From DATHGT01 sp035317605 (GTDB lineage Bacteria > Methylomirabilota > Methylomirabilia > Rokubacteriales > CSP1-6), in NCBI GenBank assembly GCA_035317605.1, contig DATHGT010000329.1:1-11171 (forward strand): 11,171 bases of DNA, given 5' to 3'. Below are positions 6,773 through 11,171 of this stretch, one piece after another (positions within the stretch are counted from its first letter, which is position 1; the number at the start of each line of letters is the position of its first letter). The translations under genes were made by a program, and so were the position numbers. Below the pieces are notes generated by a model that worked only from the letters and a program-made list of their open reading frames with translations, did no database searches and had not been told where the DNA came from.

Positions 6773-7149
6773 CGTGATTCCTCCGCGCTCCATACTACTC
6801 GGCCGTCGACCGCAATGGACGCGACCATGCGGGGATCGAGCGTCATCCGTCGACCTCGCTGGGGAGACAGCAGCGCCTCGGGCTGGAGATCGCGAATCCG
6901 GAGGAAGACCAGCTCGCCGTCTTCGATTCCGGCGAAGCTCATTCCGCCGAATCCAACCCGGGCGGCGCCACCGCCATCCTCGGCGAAGACGATCTGATCG
7001 GTCGGCAAGGGCACCTCGGCTCCCTCTCGGAAGACCACGGACGTGCCGGGAGGACCGTTCTGGAGGATAGGCAGCTGCGACACGACCTCCGGCTCCCGCG
7101 TGATGCGGGTGCCGGACACGAACTCGATGAGCAACGGATACGCGTTCAT
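6769..7149 (-). CDS. Unrecognised 126-residue protein, translationally coupled to the LivK-like gene
   Basis: I do not recognise the family. The protein has no signal peptide, no membrane segment and no cysteine. It looks beta-rich, with alternating hydrophobic stretches such as YPLLIEFVSGTRI, IVFAEDGGGAARVGFGG, GELVFLRIRDL and MVASIAVDGRVVW, so a small cytoplasmic beta-sandwich or barrel is likely. Evidence that it is a real gene: its TGA overlaps the livK start as ATGA, its strand and position fit the operon, and the livK ribosome binding site lies inside its end. I prefer the ATG at 7149 because AAGGA stands 9 bases upstream. The ATG at 7158 (three codons longer) directly abuts that AAGGA with no spacing. 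The upstream quinoprotein gene ends 89 bp away. A regulatory, sensory or ligand-handling role beside the transporter is only a guess. Confidence 0.7.
   Translation of the reverse strand: MNAYPLLIEFVSGTRITREPEVVSQLPILQNGPPGTSVVFREGAEVPLPTDQIVFAEDGGGAARVGFGGMSFAGIEDGELVFLRIRDLQPEALLSPQRGRRMTLDPRMVASIAVDGRVVWSAEESR
6779..6784 (-). promoter_or_regulatory. Ribosome binding site deciding the livK start
   Basis: GGAGGA on the minus strand lies 6 bases before the ATG at 6772. It would be downstream of the alternative ATG at 6793 and so argues against that longer start. It lies inside the last codons of the preceding small gene. Confidence 0.7.
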
Positions 7150-7238
7150 ATCAGTCATTCCTTACCGGCGCCCCGCTGACGACCGCGATGGTCACCGGAA
7201 CCGAAGTGAGATGCAGGAGGTGTGTGAGCGAGGCGCGC
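7150..7238. other. 89-bp gap, the longest non-coding stretch inside the minus-strand cluster
   Basis: This gap separates the quinoprotein stop from the small unknown gene. It holds the AAGGA ribosome binding site of the latter and part of a 6-bp inverted repeat (TGAGCG 7225-7230, CGCTCA 7236-7241) that overlaps the quinoprotein stop codon. No U-rich tract follows the repeat on either strand and I see no good promoter hexamers. A new promoter for the transporter genes could lie here, but the sequence does not show one. Confidence 0.4.
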
Positions 7239-9245
7239 TCACGGCAGCGCGAACGCGACCACGTGGTCGCCGAGCTTGGTCTGCATGACTCCGTGGCCGC
7301 CGGCCGCGATGACGACGAACTGCTTGCCGCTCTTCGACCGGTAGCTCATCGGCGTCGCCTGAGCACTCGCGGGCAGCTCGGCTTCCCACAGCACCTTGCC
7401 GGTCTCGACGTCGAACGCGCGCAGCTTCGTGTCGCGGCCGGCCCCGATGAACACGAGCCCGCCCGCGGTGGTGAGCGCGCCGCCCATGTTCGGCGAGCCC
7501 CAGTTGCGAGACTCCGAGACCGATCGCGCCCACAGCTCGGGGATGGTGCCGAGCGGGACTTCCCAGCGGACGTCGCCGCTCGTGAGGTCGACCGCGGCCA
7601 GCGTGCCCCACGGGGGCGAATTGCAGAAGACGCCGGCGGGCGAGGTCAGGAGCTGGACGCGCACGAGGTAGGGCGTGCCCCGCTGCGGCGAGTGCTGCCG
7701 CCGCACGTTCGGGGGCATGCTCGCGCGCTCGCGCTCGAACTGCTCGCGCGGGACCAGCGTGACCACGAACGGGATGTGCGTGAGCGGCGCGATCATTAGG
7801 CCGCGCGCGGGATCGTGAGAGAGCGCGCCCCAGTGCATGCCGCCCCCGAGGCCCGGGAACACGATGGTCCCTTCCAGGCTCGGCGGCGTGAAGATGCCCT
7901 CGTAGCGGAGGGACTTGATGCGTTCGCGGCAGGCGTTGCGTTCATCCAGGGTCACGCCCCACGCGTCGTCGGCAGTCAGGCGCGCGGTGCCGAGCGGTCG
8001 CGGCTTCACGGGGAAGGGTTGGGTCGGCCACGCTTCCTCGCCCGGCACCGTGCTCTTCGGGACCGGGCGCTCCTCGACGGGAAAGAGGGGCGCGCCGGTC
8101 TCGCGGTGCAGGACGAACATGTGACCCATCTTGGTGCCGACCACCACGGCGGGCACGCGGTTCCCGTCGCGCGTCACCGTCACGAGGCTCGGCTGGGCCG
8201 GGACGTCGTAGTCCCAGAGGTCGTGGTGCACCACCTGAAAGTGCCAGACGACCTCGCCCGTGGCCGCGCGCAGCGCCACCACCGAGTTCGCGTAGTCGTT
8301 GGCGCCGAGCCGCTCGCCGCCGTAGAAGTCGGGGCTCGGGCTGCTGGTGGGCGCGAAGATCAGGCCGCGCTCGTGGTCGACCGACATGACCGACCACACG
8401 TTGGCGGCGCCGTTGCGCCGCCAGCTCTCGCCGGCCCACGTGGCGGCGGCCGGATCGGCCGCGCTCGTGGGGATCGGGTCCCAGGTCCAGCGGAGCGCGC
8501 CGGTGCGGCCGTCGTAGGCGCGGACCAGCCCGCGCTCGACCGACACCGCGCGGTTGTCGCCGATGGTCGAGCCGACCACCACCAGGCCGTTCACGATGGC
8601 CGGCGGCGACGTCACGAAGTAGCACCGGCAATCCCGTCCGACGGCGATGCCCTCGGCGAGGCTCACCTCGCCACCGCGCCCGAAGTCCTGACACGGCGAG
8701 CCGGTAGCCGCGTCCAGCGCGATCAGTCGCGCGTCGAGGGTGCCCACGAAGATGCGCCGGCGACACGCGAGGCCAGGCGCCGCCCCGGGATCGAGCCAGC
8801 TTGAGACCCCGCGCGAGGTGATCACGACGAAGAGGCTGCTCCGGTCGACCTTCGGGTCGAAGGCCCAGCGCTCGGCGCCCGTCTCCGGGTCGAGCGCGAT
8901 CACCCGACCGAACGGCGTGCTCAGGTACAGCGTCCCGTCGACGAGGATGGGCGTGGCCTCGAAGGCGATCCGCCCGCTGGCCCACGCGCCGTCGGCCAAC
9001 TCGCCGGTCCGATACGTCCACGCCACGCGCAGCCGGTCGACGTTGCTGCGATCGATCTGGGCCAGCGGCGAGTGACGCGTGCCGCCGGGGTCATTGCCGT
9101 ACGTCGGCCAGTCGCCGTCGACGACCGCGCTGCCGGCCGCGGCCCCGCGCGCCTCCTGGCCGCTCGGCGGCGTCGAGACGCATCCGCCCAGCAGCAGCGC
9201 GAGGGCCATCGCCGCTCCGAGGGGCTGGCGGTGTATCCGTCTCAT
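7239..9245 (-). CDS. PQQ-dependent dehydrogenase (quinoprotein glucose/quinate dehydrogenase-like), lipoprotein form
   Basis: This 668-residue protein matches the periplasmic eight-bladed propeller of membrane glucose dehydrogenase (Gcd) along its whole length. Landmarks are DWPTYGNDPGGTRHSPL (about 45-61), blade repeats of the form ALDPETGAERW (117-127), VVHHDLWDYDVPAQP (338-352), TKMGHMFVLHRETG (371-384), RYEGIFTPPS (447-456), and near the end QATPMSYRSKSGKQFVV with AAGGHG. By comparison with remembered E. coli Gcd, Asp345 matches the catalytic Asp466 and Lys372 the PQQ-contacting Lys493. The Gcd membrane domain of five helices is absent; instead there is a lipoprotein signal with lipobox LGGC and lipidated Cys22, so it is probably membrane-anchored in the periplasm. 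Where Gcd has His262 (CRGVSYH), this protein reads SRGVSSW, so glucose need not be the substrate. It starts 6 bp after the hydrolase gene. No PQQ synthesis genes are in view. Confidence 0.9.
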   Translation of the reverse strand: MRRIHRQPLGAAMALALLLGGCVSTPPSGQEARGAAAGSAVVDGDWPTYGNDPGGTRHSPLAQIDRSNVDRLRVAWTYRTGELADGAWASGRIAFEATPILVDGTLYLSTPFGRVIALDPETGAERWAFDPKVDRSSLFVVITSRGVSSWLDPGAAPGLACRRRIFVGTLDARLIALDAATGSPCQDFGRGGEVSLAEGIAVGRDCRCYFVTSPPAIVNGLVVVGSTIGDNRAVSVERGLVRAYDGRTGALRWTWDPIPTSAADPAAATWAGESWRRNGAANVWSVMSVDHERGLIFAPTSSPSPDFYGGERLGANDYANSVVALRAATGEVVWHFQVVHHDLWDYDVPAQPSLVTVTRDGNRVPAVVVGTKMGHMFVLHRETGAPLFPVEERPVPKSTVPGEEAWPTQPFPVKPRPLGTARLTADDAWGVTLDERNACRERIKSLRYEGIFTPPSLEGTIVFPGLGGGMHWGALSHDPARGLMIAPLTHIPFVVTLVPREQFERERASMPPNVRRQHSPQRGTPYLVRVQLLTSPAGVFCNSPPWGTLAAVDLTSGDVRWEVPLGTIPELWARSVSESRNWGSPNMGGALTTAGGLVFIGAGRDTKLRAFDVETGKVLWEAELPASAQATPMSYRSKSGKQFVVIAAGGHGVMQTKLGDHVVAFALP

Positions 9246-9251
9246 GACACG

Positions 9252-10028
9252 TCAGCGCCCAGCGGGAAGCGAGTCCAGAAAGTCGGTCAGTATCCGATTG
9301 AAGACGTCGGGCTGGTCGAGGTTGGACGAATGACCGGCCCCCGCGATGACTTCGAAGCGGGCGCCCGGAATCTTCTTGGCCATGTACTCACAGGGGGCCA
9401 CGAAGGGCTTGTCCTGGTCGCCCACGATCACCAGCGTGGGGACGTCGATCGACGGCAGTCCGTCGATCACCGTCGAGCCCTGCTGCGCGAGCATCCCTCG
9501 GGTGGCGTGAGCGAGGGCCTGGGCCGAGCGCTGGCGGCCTCGCGACTCTTGCACCTCACGGCTGCGGCCCTCGAGGACCGCGAGTCCCTTGGCCTCCAGC
9601 TCGGAGGTGCGGGCGAAGGCGCGCTCGTTCCACTGGGCGCGGGCCTGGTCGTTGCGGTAGCCGGGGCCGGAATCGCAGATCACCAGCGCCTCGACCATCT
9701 CGGGATGGGCCAGGTAGAAAGCCAGCGAAATATAACCGCCGAGCGAGAGTCCGCCGATGACGGCTCGCTCGAGACCCAGGTGGTTGAGCAAGGCGCGGAC
9801 GTCGGCGACCGTCAGCGCCAGCGAGTACTGCGCGGGGTCGTCGGGGCTGACCGTCTGGCCGTGGCCGCGGATGTCCCAGCTGATCACCCGGTAGCGGTCG
9901 GCGAGCGCCTGGTGCTGACCGTTCCACGCGATGCGGCTCGACATGTGGCCGTGGGTCAGCAGGATTGGCCGGCCTCGGCCAGTGTCCTGATAGTCGATCT
10001 CGATCCCGTTCACCTCAGCCGTGGCCAT
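9252..10028 (-). CDS. Alpha/beta-fold hydrolase
   Basis: This 258-residue hydrolase has the typical size of single-domain members such as 3-oxoadipate enol-lactonase or small esterases. The oxyanion-hole stretch LTHGHMSS is at about residues 24-31 and ISWDIRGHGQT at 49-59. The nucleophile elbow GLSLGG places Ser95, GDQDKPF (203-209) gives the acid Asp206 (Asp204 is possible), and GAGHSSN (230-236) gives His233, so the triad is complete. The ATG at 10028 follows GGGAGGGA (10040-10033) at good spacing. The frame stays open to 10109, but that extension crosses the divergent promoter region and the start of the oppositely oriented gene. No signal peptide is seen, so it is cytoplasmic. It is the first gene of the minus-strand cluster; its substrate cannot be told. 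Confidence 0.92.
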   Translation of the reverse strand: MATAEVNGIEIDYQDTGRGRPILLTHGHMSSRIAWNGQHQALADRYRVISWDIRGHGQTVSPDDPAQYSLALTVADVRALLNHLGLERAVIGGLSLGGYISLAFYLAHPEMVEALVICDSGPGYRNDQARAQWNERAFARTSELEAKGLAVLEGRSREVQESRGRQRSAQALAHATRGMLAQQGSTVIDGLPSIDVPTLVIVGDQDKPFVAPCEYMAKKIPGARFEVIAGAGHSSNLDQPDVFNRILTDFLDSLPAGR

Positions 10029-10062
10029 CGCGTCCCTCCCGGCCGGAGTATATCTTTTGCCC
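10029..10062. promoter_or_regulatory. 34-bp divergent promoter region
   Basis: Two divergent genes start only 34 bp apart. In the centre lies an AT-rich island, AGTATATCTTTT (10047-10058). On the minus strand it reads TATACT (10052-10047), a five-of-six -10 match about 7 bases before the hydrolase Shine-Dalgarno (10040-10033). On the plus strand TATATC or TATCTT (10049-10056) lies 6-8 bases before the ATG at 10063, so that transcript might be leaderless. No convincing -35 is found on either side. The two -10 candidates overlap, so the promoters would compete. Confidence 0.45.
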
Positions 10063-11124
10063 ATGGACTTCGGGATCATGACCGCCAAGATCGACGAGAT
10101 CGGATACATCGTGCACGCCGAGAACCTCGGCTACACGCACGCCTGGGTCACGGACAGCCCGATCATCCGCTCCAACTGCTGGGCGGTGCTGGCGCTGGCC
10201 GCGCGGGAGACGCGGGCGATCAAGCTCGGGACCGGCGTCGCGGTGCCCGGGTTACGTCTCGCTCCGGTGGCGGCCAACGGCATCGCGACCATCAACCGGC
10301 TGGCGCCCGGACGTTGCTTCCTCGGGCTCGGCACCGGTCACACGGGCATGCGCATGCTCGGCCAGCGCCCGATGCGGCTCGGGCCGTTCCGCGAGTACGT
10401 CCAGGTCGTGCGTCGATTGCTGCGCGGTGAGGAGGTCGACTACACCCTCGACGGCGAGACGCATCCGATCCGGTTCCAGATGCGCGAGCACCGGTTCATC
10501 GATCTCGAGCACGAGATCCCCGTGTACATCGCGGGGTTCGGACCGAAGGCCCAGGCGCTTTCAGGAGAGCTCGCTGACGGGCTCGTGTCGAGCCTGCCGC
10601 GAGGCGGCACGGTCCCCGCAATGCTCGCCAACGTTCGCCGCGGCGCGAGCAAGGCGGGACGAACGTTGCCATCGGACTTCCTCGTGTCGACCATCGTCAC
10701 GCTGGCGATGCTCGAGCCCGGCGAAGCGGCGGACTCCGAACGCATCGTCGCCGCGTGCGGCGCCGCGGTGATCACCGGGCTCCACTATCTGGTCGCCCAC
10801 CATCTGGAGACCGGCGAGGATCCGCCGGAGTACGCGCGGCCGATCTGGAAGTCGTACATGGACTGGCTGAACCAATCGCCGCCGGAGATCCGTCACCAGC
10901 GGCTGCACGCGAGCCACTACAGCTTTCTCGATCCGGAAGAGGCGCGCTTCGTCACCGCTGACCTGATCCGCGCGAGCTGTCTGACGGGGACGCCGGAAGC
11001 GCTGGTGGAGCAGGTGAGGGAGCTGGAGCGCCAGGGCCTCACCCAGCTTATGCTCTACCCCCCGCTGAACCGGCAGTACCGGGTGATCGAGGACTTCGCC
11101 ACAAGTGTGATGGCGCGACTGTAG
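10063..11124 (+). CDS. LLM-class (luciferase-like) flavin-dependent oxidoreductase
   Basis: This 353-residue TIM-barrel oxidoreductase belongs to the bacterial luciferase-like superfamily, which uses FMN or coenzyme F420. It shows AENLGYTHAWVTDS (19-32), IKLGTGVAVPGLRLAPVAAN (53-72), INRLAPGRCFLGLGTGHTG (77-95), then RLGPFREYVQVVRRLLRGE (105-123) and IPVYIAGFGPKAQALSGELADG (152-173). The C-terminus has TGTPEALVEQVRELERQGLTQLML, the usual closing motif. Residues about 223-300 form an insertion with few family landmarks. The ATG at 10063 is preferred: upstream in-frame codons to 10021 lie within the divergent hydrolase gene. GGAG at 10044 is too distant (15 bases) to be a good ribosome binding site. 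Members oxidise alkanesulfonates, aldehydes, nitriles, N5,N10-methylene-H4MPT and others; the cofactor and substrate here are undetermined. Confidence 0.92.
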   Translation: MDFGIMTAKIDEIGYIVHAENLGYTHAWVTDSPIIRSNCWAVLALAARETRAIKLGTGVAVPGLRLAPVAANGIATINRLAPGRCFLGLGTGHTGMRMLGQRPMRLGPFREYVQVVRRLLRGEEVDYTLDGETHPIRFQMREHRFIDLEHEIPVYIAGFGPKAQALSGELADGLVSSLPRGGTVPAMLANVRRGASKAGRTLPSDFLVSTIVTLAMLEPGEAADSERIVAACGAAVITGLHYLVAHHLETGEDPPEYARPIWKSYMDWLNQSPPEIRHQRLHASHYSFLDPEEARFVTADLIRASCLTGTPEALVEQVRELERQGLTQLMLYPPLNRQYRVIEDFATSVMARL

Positions 11125-11171
11125 TGGCGAGGATATCCCGGCGGCCGGGCAACTCGGTGGCTACGTCGGGC
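11125..11171. other. Right-end tail after the oxidoreductase
   Basis: The last 47 bases hold no start of a recognisable gene. I see no stem with a following U-run, so no terminator can be called before the window ends. Confidence 0.4.

Noticed and set aside
6773..6793. A longer livK start at 6793
   Set aside because: The seven extra residues precede a Tat signal that works best at the N-terminus, and the good ribosome binding site lies between the two ATGs, serving only the shorter form.
5531..6997. A 488-codon plus-strand open frame opposite livK
   Set aside because: Composition is that of antisense to a GC-rich gene; the minus strand holds a clear binding protein with signal peptide and ribosome binding site.
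7225..7241. Inverted repeat at the end of the quinoprotein gene as a terminator
   Set aside because: The stem is only 6 bp, overlaps the stop codon and has no U-run after it, so it does not meet the pattern of an intrinsic terminator.
9072..10430. A 452-codon plus-strand frame spanning the hydrolase antisense and part of the flavin oxidoreductase
   Set aside because: It is antisense to a complete alpha/beta hydrolase triad and then out of frame with the LLM oxidoreductase. No motif supports it.
1..11171. Defence system, phage, transposon, CRISPR array or RNA gene
   Set aside because: I read both strands and saw no transposase, integrase, nuclease, direct-repeat array, tRNA-like cloverleaf or terminal inverted repeats. 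Nearly all of the window is transporter or enzyme coding sequence.

Overview
This GC-rich window carries eleven genes, packed almost without gaps. Ten lie on the minus strand and read like one long transcription unit. The eleventh diverges from them at the right end. I see no rRNA, tRNA, CRISPR array, insertion sequence or phage gene. The high GC content, the stacked ABC importers with Tat-type or lipoprotein export signals, and the flavin-dependent luciferase-like monooxygenase suggest a soil or sediment bacterium of the Rokubacteria/Methylomirabilota or proteobacterial kind. That placement is inference from style, not a phylogenetic result.

Layout in the direction of minus-strand transcription, from right to left: (1) an alpha/beta hydrolase (10028-9252); (2) a lipoprotein-type PQQ-dependent dehydrogenase related to the periplasmic part of membrane glucose dehydrogenase (9245-7239); (3) a 126-residue protein I do not recognise (7149-6769), whose stop overlaps the next start; (4) a complete branched-chain amino-acid-type (HAAT/Liv) ABC importer in the order binding protein, permease LivH, permease LivM, ATPase LivG, ATPase LivF (6772-2332); (5) after only 30 bp, a second importer of the dipeptide/oligopeptide (PepT/Dpp) type, with its binding protein (2301-766) and first permease (716 to beyond position 1). 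The rest of the second importer (second permease and ATPases) should lie left of the window. On the plus strand, an LLM-class flavin-dependent oxidoreductase starts at 10063, only 34 bp from the divergent hydrolase start.

A plausible reading is a scavenging or catabolic locus: two importers of different families for small organic solutes, a periplasmic quinoprotein that can oxidise an alcohol or sugar, and two enzymes (hydrolase, flavin monooxygenase) that could process the imported compound. The substrate cannot be read from the sequence. Four 4-14 bp start/stop overlaps and several very short gaps point to translational coupling. The clearest non-coding structure is a perfect 14-bp stem-loop at 724-758, between the Dpp-type binding protein and its permease. 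This is where such operons often uncouple abundant binding protein from scarce permease. I did not find a convincing previously undescribed system. The most unusual items are the unknown coupled protein, the atypical quinoprotein, the two-importer arrangement and the tiny divergent promoter region.
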